Shown: positions 43,063-53,432, counted from the stretch's first letter. The stretch: 64,000 nucleotides of DNA from an uncultured Sanguibacteroides sp. (GCF_900543425.1 NZ_UQRQ01000002.1:1-64000); one strand, 5' to 3'. The notes: generated by a model from the letters alone, not told the origin. Made by a program: numbers and translations.

Positions 43063-44250
43063 TTAAATAAAGTCGATTTTAACAATATATGCGTTATCGT
43101 ATCGTTTAATAACATTATCCAATTGACGTTGTGCTGACCTCAACTTTTTATACGTATTCCAAATATATAAATATTTTCCCTTATATCTAACTTCTTTTAA
43201 ATCAGGATTTTGTTTATAAAGTTCAGCATCAGGCAATAAGCGATTTTCCGATTCGTAAATCACAATGCCATACTCCATAGCGTCCTTTTTACCGGAGGAA
43301 AAATCTACTAACGAAAGGTTAATAAACTTTTTAGGATTATACCTAAACTCAACTAAAAGGCGATTCAGATTTTCTGATACCTGATTCAGATTGTAATAAA
43401 ATTCATCATTATTAACAAATGCACCTAAGGTTCCTCTACCCTCATTCAGTTTCACTAATATGGAATCCACCTCAGACAATGCGTTTTGCAAAACAAGTAA
43501 GGTTTGCTTCAAGTTTGCTTGTCGAATAGAATCGCTAATTGCGGCAAAATTGGATAAAGTTCTTGAAATCTCTCCGTTGTTCTGTTCCAGATTAGCCGTT
43601 ATACTATTTATATGGGCTAATATCTGGCTGATACGCCCGGCTTCCCCTTCTATCAAGGTATCCAGATTTCCCGAAGCTCCTTCCAAATGGTGTAGCGTCC
43701 GATCAATACTACGAAAGCTATTAGCCAAATTTTGTTTTGTATCCTCATTAAATAACCCCTGTATGATGGAAAGAACAGAATCCAAAGATGAAAAAAGGTG
43801 TTCGGCCTTTTGTTTTAAAGGTAACATCTGGTTACTCACCTGTTCCATTAGTCCCTGTTCCAACTGAGTTCTTAACGTATCTCCGTTAACCGCCAGTTGT
43901 TGAGCATTTCCCGGAATCAAATTAATGATTTTCGATCCCATTAAGTCCGCACTTTGAATATAGGCGGAAGTATTCCGGGCCAATTCCAATCCTTTTTTGA
44001 CAGAAAATTCCACTAATACCTTATCAAAACGCTCTCCGGTAAAAGAGATCGAAAGTACTTGCCCCACCTGATATCCGCGATAAACAACACCACTTGAAAC
44101 CTTCAGTCCGTCAACCCGGTCATAAAGTCCGTAAAAAATATTTCTGGACTCAAACAAAGAACTTCCTTTCAGAAAATTTATTCCCCAAATCAAAATAATT
44201 ACCGCCAACAATGCCGTTATCGCTAATTTAACCTCCCTTTTTATCTTCAT
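43063..44250 (-). CDS. MCE/MlaD-family lipid transport protein
   Basis: The 395-residue protein has one N-terminal membrane helix (about 8-26, LAITALLAVIILIWGINFL) and a single MCE domain (about 38-115: LYDRVDGLKVSSGVVYRGYQVGQV). A long helical stretch (about 145-290) follows. MCE proteins form hexameric rings that carry lipids between the membranes. No ATPase or permease genes of the Mla type are next to it. It follows the amidase gene by 10 bases. Confidence 0.9.
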   Translation of the reverse strand: MKIKREVKLAITALLAVIILIWGINFLKGSSLFESRNIFYGLYDRVDGLKVSSGVVYRGYQVGQVLSISFTGERFDKVLVEFSVKKGLELARNTSAYIQSADLMGSKIINLIPGNAQQLAVNGDTLRTQLEQGLMEQVSNQMLPLKQKAEHLFSSLDSVLSIIQGLFNEDTKQNLANSFRSIDRTLHHLEGASGNLDTLIEGEAGRISQILAHINSITANLEQNNGEISRTLSNFAAISDSIRQANLKQTLLVLQNALSEVDSILVKLNEGRGTLGAFVNNDEFYYNLNQVSENLNRLLVEFRYNPKKFINLSLVDFSSGKKDAMEYGIVIYESENRLLPDAELYKQNPDLKEVRYKGKYLYIWNTYKKLRSAQRQLDNVIKRYDNAYIVKIDFI

Positions 44251-44260
44251 AAGTTACATT

Positions 44261-45349
44261 TTATTTCTTTTCCCATTTTTTCGCTTCGGACAGAGGCACT
44301 ACCCGACCGTTCGAAATAGCAATTACGAAACAGTCTTTTACGCTTTTACGCAGTCGCTTTTGTACTTTTAGAATCTCCTCATAAGAAGAAGATTTACCCA
44401 CATAATATTTATATCGACCGTCACTATGTATCTCCTCGATCTTATCTTTCAAATGTAAACGTTTCAGGTCCGTAACCTTAGTAGCAGAAGAGAGCACCTG
44501 TACGGCATAGAACCACTCTCCGTCGGGCGATACGGACTTAGGTTCTCCCTTTAAAACGATACTATTTTTCTCCATCTTATTTTTGTATTCCCGAAATGCA
44601 TTAAAAATCGCCTGAGCTATTTTTTGTTGTCCCGATTCACTCGTCAGGTATTGCAAATCTTTCGCGTTGGAAATAAAACCGGTTTCGACCAATATGGCAG
44701 GCATGCCGACATCCATCAACACGATAAAACCGGCTTGCCGTACTTCCCGATTGACCGATCCTAAGCTTTTCACCAACTCCTGCTGCACCGGGGTTGCCAG
44801 TTCAATACTATTGATCAGGTAACTGTTCTTCATAAAGTTGAACATGATATACGACTCCGTTTTTTGAGGATCGAATCCATCGTATTTCACCGTATAGTCT
44901 TCCTCGTAATGGATGGCTTCATTTTCTTTCATCGCAACCTGCAAACTGGCCTCCGATTTATGTAATCCGAGTACATATGTTTCCACTCCCCGGACCGTCG
45001 GATTCTTAAATTTATTCACATGGACCGAGATAAACAACTGAGCTTTTTCCTTGTTGGCAATCTTCCCTCTTTCTCTCAAATCAACCGCTACATCCTTTTT
45101 ACGGGTATACACTATTTTCATATCAGGATAGTTCTTGTGGATCAAATTCCCTAACTTCAGGGCAATAGCCAAAGTAATATCCTTTTCCTTAATCTTACCA
45201 TTTATCGCTCCCGGGTCCTTTCCGCCATGCCCTGCATCAATACAAATACAGGAGATTTTTCCCAACTGATCCTGTGCAGACAGGTGGCCGAAAAAACCAA
45301 ACAGACAACAAATAAGCATTAAAACTATAATCCTGTACCGATTTATCAT
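44261..45349 (-). CDS. N-acetylmuramoyl-L-alanine amidase
   Basis: The 362-residue exported enzyme cuts the peptide stem from peptidoglycan sugar chains. It has a signal peptide (IIVLMLICCLFGFFGHLSA), then an Amidase_3 domain (about 32-250) with zinc ligands in CIDAGHGGKDPGA (His), the following Glu in KEKDIT, and later His (SVHVN) and Glu (LVETGFISN). A C-terminal SPOR-like segment (YAVQVLSSATKV) may bind bare glycan at the division site. It leads the amidase-MCE operon. Confidence 0.94.
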   Translation of the reverse strand: MINRYRIIVLMLICCLFGFFGHLSAQDQLGKISCICIDAGHGGKDPGAINGKIKEKDITLAIALKLGNLIHKNYPDMKIVYTRKKDVAVDLRERGKIANKEKAQLFISVHVNKFKNPTVRGVETYVLGLHKSEASLQVAMKENEAIHYEEDYTVKYDGFDPQKTESYIMFNFMKNSYLINSIELATPVQQELVKSLGSVNREVRQAGFIVLMDVGMPAILVETGFISNAKDLQYLTSESGQQKIAQAIFNAFREYKNKMEKNSIVLKGEPKSVSPDGEWFYAVQVLSSATKVTDLKRLHLKDKIEEIHSDGRYKYYVGKSSSYEEILKVQKRLRKSVKDCFVIAISNGRVVPLSEAKKWEKK

Positions 45350-45464
45350 GTTATTTAAAACTTTTTAAAAAGAAACATGAGTATTAACATCAATATTTTT
45401 TACTTTTGCAAAGCGAAAAGCTATATCGCGTCAGCAATATTAGTCACAAAAATAATATATTAAA

Positions 45465-48080
45465 TTGCAAATTAGATTATATACAGGGCTTTTTATTAAG
45501 AAATGCATCATTTTTATGGCTATTGCCCTGCCTATTATACTCTCGTCGAATAGTTTTGCTGCCGAATATTTATTCGGGGAATCACTATGGAATATGACGG
45601 CTGATACGACCGGACAACCGGGAGACAGCCTTCGGATCGTGTATGATTCCATCGGAAATCCTGTCGACACCATCCGGAGAGATAGTGCCCCGGAGGCAAA
45701 ACCGTTATTTGACGATCTGATTACATACGAATCAACGGACTCTGTTAGATTTTCCATTGCCGACAAAAAAGTTTTCTTTTACAAAGATGCCAACATCAAA
45801 TACATTAGAACGGAATTAAAAGCCGATTATATCGATCTTGACATGGAAAAAAAGCTGGCCTTTGCTTCCGGAGTCCCGGATTCGGCCGGAACCCTGATCG
45901 GAAAACCGCACTTCAAAGACGGAGGACAGGAATTCGACAGTAAAGAGCTACGGTATAATTTTGAAACCCGCAAAGGTTTCGTAAAAGAGATCATCACACA
46001 GGAAGGAGAAGGATATCTGCAGGGCAAACTGACTAAAAAGCAAAGCGACTCGGTCTATTGTGTAAAAAACGGGTGGTATACGACCTGTGACGAGCACGAC
46101 CACCCTCATTTTTATTTCCGTATGAGCAAGGCTAAAATGATCAAAGACAAAAAAGTTTTTGCCGGTTTTACCAATTTAGTACTGGAAGATGTACCTCTTC
46201 CGCTTTTCCTTCCATTCGCTTATTTTCCGATTACCAAAAAAGGAACATCCGGTATTATCATACCGACTTACGGAGAAGAAAGGATGAGAGGTTTTAACTT
46301 ACGCAACGGGGGGTACTACTTCGCGATAAACGATTACATGGATCTCACCGTTACCGGAGATATATACACGAACGGTTCCTGGGGCGTGCGACTGGGATCG
46401 ACCTATAGGAAGCGTTATAAATTCAACGGTAATTTCGATTTTTCGACGAGCAAGAACTACGTTAGCGAGAAAGGAATGCCCGATTATCAAGAGTCGAGTG
46501 ACTGGTCCGTACGCTGGACTCATTCGCAAGACGGGAAAGCAAATCCCTACAGTACGTTTTCTGCTTCCGTGGATATGTCTTCTGCCAACCAGAACTACTT
46601 TAATTCCACCAACATCAACGAAATAGCCAATCAACGAAAGCAATCCAGTATCTCATGGAGCAAGAAATGGCCCGAAAAACCGTTCAGTTTAAGTGGTTCT
46701 TTCAATCATAACCAGAACAGCCAGGACTCATCCATATCCGTTACCCTACCCAATCTGAGCTTCCGAATGAGTCAGATCTATCCCTTCCGTAAAAAAGGGA
46801 AAGTAGGAGAGATGAAATGGTACGACAATATCGGTATCTCTTATTCGGCCGATTTAAAAAATAATATTCAAACCAAAGAGGACAAGCTGTTCAAATCCTC
46901 TTTTACCAGAGACTGGAATAATGGTTTTAAACATAATATTCCTCTCAGCCTCTCTTTTAAACTGGCAAAAGACGTCACGCTCACTCCTTCGCTCAACTAT
47001 AACGGTTACTTGAACCTAAAAACAATTGAAAGGGTATGGGTTCCGGACACCACCGCAAACGGGGGACATTTCATCCAGCGAGACATTCCGGGCATCAATT
47101 ATTCTCATGATTACTCCGCAAGTGCTTCCATCGGCTATACACCGACCATATACGGTATGTTCCTATTTAAACCGGGTTCTAAGGTCTATGCCATCCGGCA
47201 TGTGATCCGTCCTACACTTTCGGCTTCCTACACTCCTCCGATCAACCCATTGGGGAGCTACACGAAGACCTACACAGACGGTGTCACCGTCACGGAATAT
47301 TCCATATATGAAGGTATGACTTACCGTCCTTCCACGCAGACCAGCAAACAGTCGGGAAGTATCAGCTTTAGTGTAGATAACAATATTGAGATGAAGGTGA
47401 GAAACGATCAGGATACAACCGGGGAGGAACAATTTCGGAAGATCAAACTATTGGAAAGTTTCAGGATACAAGTCAACTACAATCCATTTGCCGATAAATT
47501 CAAGTTCAGCACCATCGGTTTGAGTGCCCGGACAAAACTATTCAACAGCAGGATTGACCTTAACTTCAACGGGACTTTAGATCCTTATGCCTTGGATGAA
47601 AACGGAAATAAATTGAATAAGTATCATGGAGGAATCGGACGACTCACCAATGCTTCTCTCAGTACAGGAATCAACTTTTCCGCTGATAACGGTAAAAATA
47701 AAGAGGAAAAAAACGAAATGATCGGGGGATACTATGACCAATACTTAGACTTTGACGTACCCTGGTCCATCAATATAGATTATACATTCAATTATAGTAA
47801 ACCCGCTTTCAAATCTACGGTAACGCAGATGATGGGTATCAACGGAGACTTCTCTCTAACACCCAAATGGAAAATCAGCTTCAGCAGCGGTTATAACTTT
47901 GCCACCAAAGAAATTTCAGCCAGTAGCTTTCAAATTACGCGCGATCTGCATTGTTGGGAAATGAGTTTTAATTGTATTCCGTTCGGACAACACCAGTCCT
48001 ATAATTTTCAGATCAACGTACGTTCCAGTATGCTAAAAGATTTAAAGTTAACCAAGAGAGCTTCCTGGTATGACCTATAA
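45465..48080 (+). CDS. lptD: LPS-assembly outer-membrane protein LptD
   Basis: LptD inserts lipopolysaccharide into the outer leaflet. The 871-residue protein has an N-terminal OstA-like domain (about 90-220: KVFFYKDANIKYIRTELKADYIDLD) and a large C-terminal barrel. The start is a TTG: it gives a good signal peptide (KKCIIFMAIALPIILSSNSFA), whereas the first in-frame ATG (45516) would remove its basic end. A -7 box TACTTTTG lies at 45401-45408, leaving a leader of about 50 nt. It is divergent from the amidase gene. Confidence 0.88.
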   Translation: MQIRLYTGLFIKKCIIFMAIALPIILSSNSFAAEYLFGESLWNMTADTTGQPGDSLRIVYDSIGNPVDTIRRDSAPEAKPLFDDLITYESTDSVRFSIADKKVFFYKDANIKYIRTELKADYIDLDMEKKLAFASGVPDSAGTLIGKPHFKDGGQEFDSKELRYNFETRKGFVKEIITQEGEGYLQGKLTKKQSDSVYCVKNGWYTTCDEHDHPHFYFRMSKAKMIKDKKVFAGFTNLVLEDVPLPLFLPFAYFPITKKGTSGIIIPTYGEERMRGFNLRNGGYYFAINDYMDLTVTGDIYTNGSWGVRLGSTYRKRYKFNGNFDFSTSKNYVSEKGMPDYQESSDWSVRWTHSQDGKANPYSTFSASVDMSSANQNYFNSTNINEIANQRKQSSISWSKKWPEKPFSLSGSFNHNQNSQDSSISVTLPNLSFRMSQIYPFRKKGKVGEMKWYDNIGISYSADLKNNIQTKEDKLFKSSFTRDWNNGFKHNIPLSLSFKLAKDVTLTPSLNYNGYLNLKTIERVWVPDTTANGGHFIQRDIPGINYSHDYSASASIGYTPTIYGMFLFKPGSKVYAIRHVIRPTLSASYTPPINPLGSYTKTYTDGVTVTEYSIYEGMTYRPSTQTSKQSGSISFSVDNNIEMKVRNDQDTTGEEQFRKIKLLESFRIQVNYNPFADKFKFSTIGLSARTKLFNSRIDLNFNGTLDPYALDENGNKLNKYHGGIGRLTNASLSTGINFSADNGKNKEEKNEMIGGYYDQYLDFDVPWSINIDYTFNYSKPAFKSTVTQMMGINGDFSLTPKWKISFSSGYNFATKEISASSFQITRDLHCWEMSFNCIPFGQHQSYNFQINVRSSMLKDLKLTKRASWYDL

Positions 48081-48112
48081 AAAAAAGCATTCCGAACGGA
48101 ATGCTTTTTTTT
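48081..48112. terminator. Bidirectional terminator lptD / rlmB
   Basis: AAAAAAGCATTCCG and CGGAATGCTTTTTT form a strong stem with A- and T-runs on either side, between convergent genes. Inner pairs must open to make the loop. Confidence 0.85.
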
Positions 48113-48855
48113 TATCCTCTTTGTCTGACGGCTTCATACAGGACAATTGCTGCCGCCGCAGATACATTCAACGATTCGATAGCTCCTTTTTGCGGGATTT
48201 TAATCTGCTCGTGAGCGTGTCTCAGTAACTCTTCGTCAATTCCGGTATCCTCCGAGCCCATAATGATAACGCACCCCTCTTTCATGTTCACCTCCGTGTA
48301 ATATTTCTCTCCTTTTTCACTGGCAGCATACACCATCATACCCCGCCGTTTTAATTCCTTAATTACTTTCTTCAGATTTTGTTCCCGGCAAACCGGCAAA
48401 TGATAGAGCGCACCCGCGGAAGTTTTAATCGCATCAGACGATATCTTAGCCGAATTCTTGTTTGGAATAATAAGGGCATGTACACCGGCACATTCTGCCG
48501 TACGGGCAATTCCACCCAGATTACGGACATCCGTGATTCGATCCAATACCAGTATCAACGGCATTTCCCCGGCTTCAAGCACCCGATCCATCACCTCGTT
48601 GATATCCTGATAAGTGATAGGGGAAACTTCCGCCAACACGCCCTGATGATTTCGCCCCTCAAAAGGTTTGAACACCTCTTCGGGTACATACTGAAAAGGA
48701 ATCCCCTTATCTCTCACCATAATAAATAGTTTCTGAAAGAGTTCTCCTTCCCGCAACCCCTTTTTAAATACCACTTTATCAATCTCCTTTTCTTGTTGGA
48801 TGGCTTCGATCACAGCACGAAGTCCGAATATACACTCTTGTTTATATTTTGCCAT
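48112..48855 (-). CDS. rlmB: 23S rRNA 2'-O-methyltransferase RlmB
   Basis: RlmB methylates the ribose of a P-loop guanosine in 23S rRNA. The 247-residue SPOUT protein has an N-terminal substrate domain (FGLRAVIEAIQQEKEIDKV) and the three knot motifs: NLGGIARTAECAGV, IIMGSEDTGIDEELL and IPQKGAIESLNVSAAAAI. The TrmH family is certain; RlmB specificity is by similarity. It follows the ABC-F gene by 11 bases, linking two ribosome-related genes. Confidence 0.9.
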   Translation of the reverse strand: MAKYKQECIFGLRAVIEAIQQEKEIDKVVFKKGLREGELFQKLFIMVRDKGIPFQYVPEEVFKPFEGRNHQGVLAEVSPITYQDINEVMDRVLEAGEMPLILVLDRITDVRNLGGIARTAECAGVHALIIPNKNSAKISSDAIKTSAGALYHLPVCREQNLKKVIKELKRRGMMVYAASEKGEKYYTEVNMKEGCVIIMGSEDTGIDEELLRHAHEQIKIPQKGAIESLNVSAAAAIVLYEAVRQRG

Positions 48856-48866
48856 AACCCATTGAT

Positions 48867-50825
48867 TTACGATTTATAATTTTTAATAGTAGATTTTAAA
48901 TTCTCCAGATGCTCGTTCTCTCCGCTCCATTCACTCATGCATTGGTCCAACCTTGTCTTTTTCTCCTCATATGCTCTCAAAAGCTCTTCGTTTACAACTC
49001 CTTCCGACATTTTTTCTTCGATATTTGCGATCTCTTTTTCCAACGTCGCAATCTCCTCCTCCAACTTCCCGACCCGAACCTCCACCCGCTTTATCTCCTT
49101 ATTGAACTGCTTCCGTTCCAGAAATGCCTGTTTATTTTCCGAAACATTCTCTTCATTCTCTTCCGTTCCTATAATCTTGCCGCACCCCGGATGCATTTGT
49201 TCGTATTCCCGGAAACATTCCAATTTTTTTGTTTCCAAGAAATGAGTGACCCCACCCAAATACTCCTTTATTCTTTTATTCGCAAATTCATATACTTTAT
49301 CAGCCAAACCCGTCAAAAAATCCCGGTCATGCGATACAACGATCACAGTCCCTTCAAATTTTTTCAAAGCCTCCTTCAATATATCCTTTGTCCGCATATC
49401 CAGATGGTTGGTAGGCTCATCAAGGATCAACACATTGTAGGGCTCCAGCAATAAACGAACCATGGCCAGGCGTGTCCGCTCTCCCCCGGAAAGTACCCTT
49501 ACCCTCTTTTCCACATCCTCTCCGGAAAACAAAAATGCACCCAGGATATCCCGGATCTTTTTCCGGATCTCTCCAACAGCTACCTGATCTACCGTATCCA
49601 ATACACTCAAAGAGGGATCCAATAAATCGGCTTGATTTTGTGCGAAATAACCGATATTCACGTTATGGCCGATTTTTAGTGTCCCTTCATACGGAAGCTG
49701 GTCCATGATCATTCGTACCAACGTCGTTTTTCCCTCACCATTACGCCCCACAAAAGCCACCTTCTCCCCCCGCAATATATCGATATCAACATCTTTCAAC
49801 ACCAAATGATCTCCGTAAGCCTTAACCAGATCCCGACCGTGAACGACCACGTCTCCGGAACGAACAGCAGGCTGAAAACGCACGTTAATCCGGGCCTTAT
49901 CTTCCTGTTCTACTTCTATCCGCTCTATCTTATCCAACTGTTTAATCCTGGACTGAACCTGCACCGATTTGGTCGCTTTATAACGAAAACGTTCAATAAA
50001 ATCTTCCGTATCCTTAATCTGCTTCTGTTGGTTCTCGTAAGCCCTCATCTGTTGTTCGATGCGCTCCTTTCTTAATTCCGTGAACTTCGTGTAGGAAACC
50101 TTATAATCGTATATTTTCCCCAAAGAAATTTCTATCGTACGAGTCGTAATATTATCCAAAAATGCCCTATCGTGCGACACCATCACAACAGCACCCGGGT
50201 AATTTTGAAGAAAAGACTCCAACCAGGAAATAGATTCTATATCCAGATGATTGGTAGGCTCATCCAATAGAAATACGTCAGGATGTCCCAGTAATATCTT
50301 CGCCAACTCTATACGCATCCGCCATCCCCCACTAAACTCTTCGCATCGACGATCCAAATCCTCTTGCTTAAATCCAAGACCTTTCAAAATAACTTCAACT
50401 TCCCCATTCACATTCTCTCCCCCCCGCATCCTTAATTGCTCGTCTTTCACATTCAATTGATCGATCAGCTTCATATAGCCGTCCGACTCGTAATCCGTAC
50501 GTTCGGCCAACTCCAAGTGTAAACGTTCGATCTCTTCCCGCAAGGCCAGGACATCGTCAAAGGCCGATTCCGCTTCTTTTCTGACGGTCTTACCCTCGGC
50601 ATACACCTTGGTTTGAGGCAAATACCCGATTTTCAAATCAGAAGACATGGAAACACTCCCTTCCGAAGGTTCCTGTACTCCGGCCAGAATCTTTAATAAT
50701 GTAGATTTACCTGCCCCGTTACGCCCCGTCAAACCGATTCGATCTCTCTTATTTACCAGAAAAGAAATAGATTCCAACAACGAGAAACCTCCAAACAAAA
50801 CGCTAACACTATTAACAGATATCAT
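48867..50825 (-). CDS. ABC-F family ATPase
   Basis: The 652-residue soluble protein has two ABC domains and no membrane part. The first has GRNGAGKST (34-42), signature FSGGWRMRIELA and FLLDEPTNHLDIES. The linker is basic (YKATKSVQVQSRIKQLDKI). The second has GRNGEGKTT, LSGGERTRLAMV and LILDEPTNHLDM. A C-terminal coiled coil follows (KEIKRVEVRVGKLEEEIATL). This is the Uup/EttA-like group that works on ribosomes. It leads a two-gene operon with rlmB. A -7 box TATATTTG lies at 50859-50852 on the minus strand. Confidence 0.93.
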   Translation of the reverse strand: MISVNSVSVLFGGFSLLESISFLVNKRDRIGLTGRNGAGKSTLLKILAGVQEPSEGSVSMSSDLKIGYLPQTKVYAEGKTVRKEAESAFDDVLALREEIERLHLELAERTDYESDGYMKLIDQLNVKDEQLRMRGGENVNGEVEVILKGLGFKQEDLDRRCEEFSGGWRMRIELAKILLGHPDVFLLDEPTNHLDIESISWLESFLQNYPGAVVMVSHDRAFLDNITTRTIEISLGKIYDYKVSYTKFTELRKERIEQQMRAYENQQKQIKDTEDFIERFRYKATKSVQVQSRIKQLDKIERIEVEQEDKARINVRFQPAVRSGDVVVHGRDLVKAYGDHLVLKDVDIDILRGEKVAFVGRNGEGKTTLVRMIMDQLPYEGTLKIGHNVNIGYFAQNQADLLDPSLSVLDTVDQVAVGEIRKKIRDILGAFLFSGEDVEKRVRVLSGGERTRLAMVRLLLEPYNVLILDEPTNHLDMRTKDILKEALKKFEGTVIVVSHDRDFLTGLADKVYEFANKRIKEYLGGVTHFLETKKLECFREYEQMHPGCGKIIGTEENEENVSENKQAFLERKQFNKEIKRVEVRVGKLEEEIATLEKEIANIEEKMSEGVVNEELLRAYEEKKTRLDQCMSEWSGENEHLENLKSTIKNYKS

Positions 50826-51017
50826 ATCCCTTTAAAAAATTAAATGAGCCGCAAATATACGAAACTTATTTTTATTGAATCACACAACCAAGGCGTATCG
50901 TTTTAATTTGCCCACAAATAGTTTATATCCTAAATAAAGCGATCGCGGAAATAGAGCGGATTACCTCCACGATAAATTCATTTTTATTTAGCCCGATTTC
51001 AAAAACTGACATTTGTC

Positions 51018-51049
51018 TTGTTTTATAAGTCAAATATTTTTTATATTTG
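51018..51049 (+). promoter_or_regulatory. pruA promoter
   Basis: TTG (51018-51020) and TATATTTG (51042-51049) with a 21-base spacer fit the pattern. The leader before the ATG is about 65 nt. The rest of 50826-51119 holds nothing else I can support. Confidence 0.7.
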
Positions 51050-51119
51050 AAAAATTCATTATAAAACAAGGAGTACAAATTTGTACAAACATAATATTAA
51101 CTGCTTAAATTGATATAAA

Positions 51120-52751
51120 ATGCCTAAAGGAGTTTACAGACTACCAAACATTACCAATGAACCGATCAAAAGCTATGCTCCAGGTTCACCGGAAAGAAAA
51201 GAGTTAAAAGCACAAATCAACGAAGTAAAAGCAACAACCGTAGATCTTCCTATGATTATCGGAGGTAAAGAAGTTCGTACGGGAAAATTGGCCGATATTC
51301 GTCCTCCTCACGATCACAAACATCTGTTAGGACATTATCATCAAGGAGATGCCTCTCATGTACAAATGGCTATCGATGCAGCATTAAAAGCCAAACCGGC
51401 ATGGGAGAAAATGGGATGGGAAAGCCGGGCCGCCATTTTCTTGAAAGCCGCAGACTTGCTTACAGGCCCTTACCGTCAAAAAATGAATGCTGTTACCATG
51501 TTGGGACAATCCAAAAATGCCTTCCAGGCAGAGATCGATTGCGTGTGTGAATTGGCAGATTTCTTTCGTTATAACGTAAAAAATATGTATGAGATCTACC
51601 ATATGCAACCCAATTCCGCCCCCGGAATTTGGAACCGTACCGTATGGCGTCCTTTAGAAGGCTTTATTTTTGCACTCACTCCATTTAATTTTACTTCTAT
51701 CGCCGGAAACTTACCGGGAGCTCCCGCACTTATGGGAAATGTGTGCGTATGGAAGCCATCCAAAACCGCCGTCTACTCGGCACACCTGATCATGGAGATA
51801 TTAAAAGAAGCCGGACTTCCTGACGGAGTAATCAATCTGGTATATTGTTCCGGACCTACTGCAGCCGATGTTATTTTTAAACATAAAGACTTTGCCGGGG
51901 TACATTTTACCGGTTCGACAGCCGTCTTTAATGATATTTGGGCCAATATAGTGAATAACATCAACAAGTATCGCTCTTACCCGCGAATCGTAGGAGAAAC
52001 CGGAGGTAAGGATTACATATTCGCTGATCCTACCGCTTCAGCAAAAGAGGTTGCAACCGCAATCGTAAGAGGAGCCTTTGAATACCAAGGACAGAAATGT
52101 TCCGCGGCTTCCAGAGCATATATTCCTTCCAATCTATGGCCGGAAGTCGAAACTTTGGTAAAAAAAGATTTAGCGGAAATTAAAGTCGGAGGAATCGAAG
52201 ACTTCAGAAACTTTGTAAATGCCGTAATCGACGAAACCTCATTCAACAAACTATCCGAAACCATCGATGCGGCCAAGGCCTCAAAAGATGCAGAAATTGT
52301 TGCCGGCGGTACTTACGACAAATCTGTCGGATATTTTATACAACCAACGGTCATCCGCGCTTTAAAACCGGACTATATTACCATGCAGGAAGAGTTATTC
52401 GGACCGATTATTACCATTTACGTGTATGAACCGGATAAGGTTGAAGAGACTTTGGATATTCTCGACAAGGGTTCCGCTTACGCCCTTACGGGTGCCATCT
52501 TCTCCAACGACCGCAGTCACATAGAAAAGTTAACAGAGCGCTTGACGCACACGGCCGGTAATTTCTATATCAACGATAAACCGACCGGCGCCGTTGTGGA
52601 TCAACAGCCATTCGGCGGAGGACGCGCATCCGGAACCAACGATAAAGCAGGAACCGTATTCAATCTGTTGAGATGGGTATCCCCCCAAGCCATTAAAGAA
52701 ACTTTCGTTCCGGCTACTAATTATATGTATCCGAATTTCTTGGAAGAATAA
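51120..52751 (+). CDS. pruA: 1-pyrroline-5-carboxylate dehydrogenase
   Basis: This enzyme oxidises glutamate-gamma-semialdehyde to glutamate in proline breakdown. The 543-residue aldehyde dehydrogenase has the catalytic Cys in FEYQGQKCSAASRAYIP and the general-base Glu in VGETGGKDYIFAD. FALTPFNFTSIAGNLPGAP and the C-terminal GGGRASGTNDKAG are typical of the stand-alone P5CDH class. No proline dehydrogenase gene is adjacent. A strong terminator follows. Confidence 0.95.
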   Translation: MPKGVYRLPNITNEPIKSYAPGSPERKELKAQINEVKATTVDLPMIIGGKEVRTGKLADIRPPHDHKHLLGHYHQGDASHVQMAIDAALKAKPAWEKMGWESRAAIFLKAADLLTGPYRQKMNAVTMLGQSKNAFQAEIDCVCELADFFRYNVKNMYEIYHMQPNSAPGIWNRTVWRPLEGFIFALTPFNFTSIAGNLPGAPALMGNVCVWKPSKTAVYSAHLIMEILKEAGLPDGVINLVYCSGPTAADVIFKHKDFAGVHFTGSTAVFNDIWANIVNNINKYRSYPRIVGETGGKDYIFADPTASAKEVATAIVRGAFEYQGQKCSAASRAYIPSNLWPEVETLVKKDLAEIKVGGIEDFRNFVNAVIDETSFNKLSETIDAAKASKDAEIVAGGTYDKSVGYFIQPTVIRALKPDYITMQEELFGPIITIYVYEPDKVEETLDILDKGSAYALTGAIFSNDRSHIEKLTERLTHTAGNFYINDKPTGAVVDQQPFGGGRASGTNDKAGTVFNLLRWVSPQAIKETFVPATNYMYPNFLEE

Positions 52752-52797
52752 ACGACTATAACTGTCGATTAAGAGATTTTACGGAATTACTAAATCA

Positions 52798-52829
52798 GAA
52801 TAAAGGTGCTGAAAACAGCACCTTTATTC
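52798..52829. terminator. Bidirectional terminator pruA / recombinase
   Basis: A perfect 14-bp stem (GAATAAAGGTGCTG and its complement) has an AAAA loop. The stop codon of the convergent recombinase gene lies within it. Confidence 0.8.
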
Positions 52830-53432
52830 ATTCCGTTTAAGAATATGATAATTGCGGTCTGCCATATAAAATGTCTCTCTGGAAACCTTATAGTGGCGAC
52901 AAATATGAGAAATAGACTTACCCGCCTGATACATTTTCTCTATCTCCTTCTGATGTTTAAACAAAAAATCTTGTTTGGTCGTACCTCTGGGACGTCCCAA
53001 TTTAACTCCTTCCGCCTTTCTTACGGCTAAAGCCTCCTTGGTTCTTATCGATATCAGATTATGTTCGATCTCCGCAACTAAAGCAAAAGCAAATGCCAAG
53101 ACCTTGCTATTGATACTATTGTCAAAAGCATAACCGTCTTTGGTACTATAAATAACAATTTCTTTTTCAAGACACCGATTCAGGATAGACATGATATCCA
53201 ATAGTGTCCGACTCAAACGGGAAAGTTCCGTGACAATCAATACATCTCCTTTCTGCAAACTTCCCATTAATTTCCCTAATTTTCTTTCTCTTTCTTTCTT
53301 CTTTCCGCTTACAATTTCTGTTACCCAACGTTCAATTTTTAATCCTTTTCGTGAAGCATACTTCACAATTTCTTCTCTCTGATTAGCTAAGTGTTGTTTT
53401 CCCGTGCTAACCCTCAAATATGCGATTACCAT
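52824..53432 (-). CDS. Mpi-like serine DNA invertase
   Basis: The 202-residue protein (start at 53432, MVIAYLRVSTGKQ) is a small serine recombinase of the Mpi/Hin type. The nucleophile is Ser9, the helix motif TELSRLSRTLLDIMS follows, then KDGYAFDNSINSKVLAFAFALVAEIE, and the C-terminal DNA-binding helix-turn-helix is KSISHICRHYKVSRETFY. Mpi of Bacteroides flips promoters of surface polysaccharide operons. Here no invertible pair is obvious next to the gene, so it may act at a distance. A -7 box TAGGTTTG (53481-53474) lies just upstream and rules out the longer frame. Confidence 0.9.
   Translation of the reverse strand: MVIAYLRVSTGKQHLANQREEIVKYASRKGLKIERWVTEIVSGKKKERERKLGKLMGSLQKGDVLIVTELSRLSRTLLDIMSILNRCLEKEIVIYSTKDGYAFDNSINSKVLAFAFALVAEIEHNLISIRTKEALAVRKAEGVKLGRPRGTTKQDFLFKHQKEIEKMYQAGKSISHICRHYKVSRETFYMADRNYHILKRNE

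Noticed and set aside
48909..49454. A 181-codon open frame on the plus strand
   Set aside because: It is the antisense shadow of the ABC-F coiled-coil and second ATPase region.
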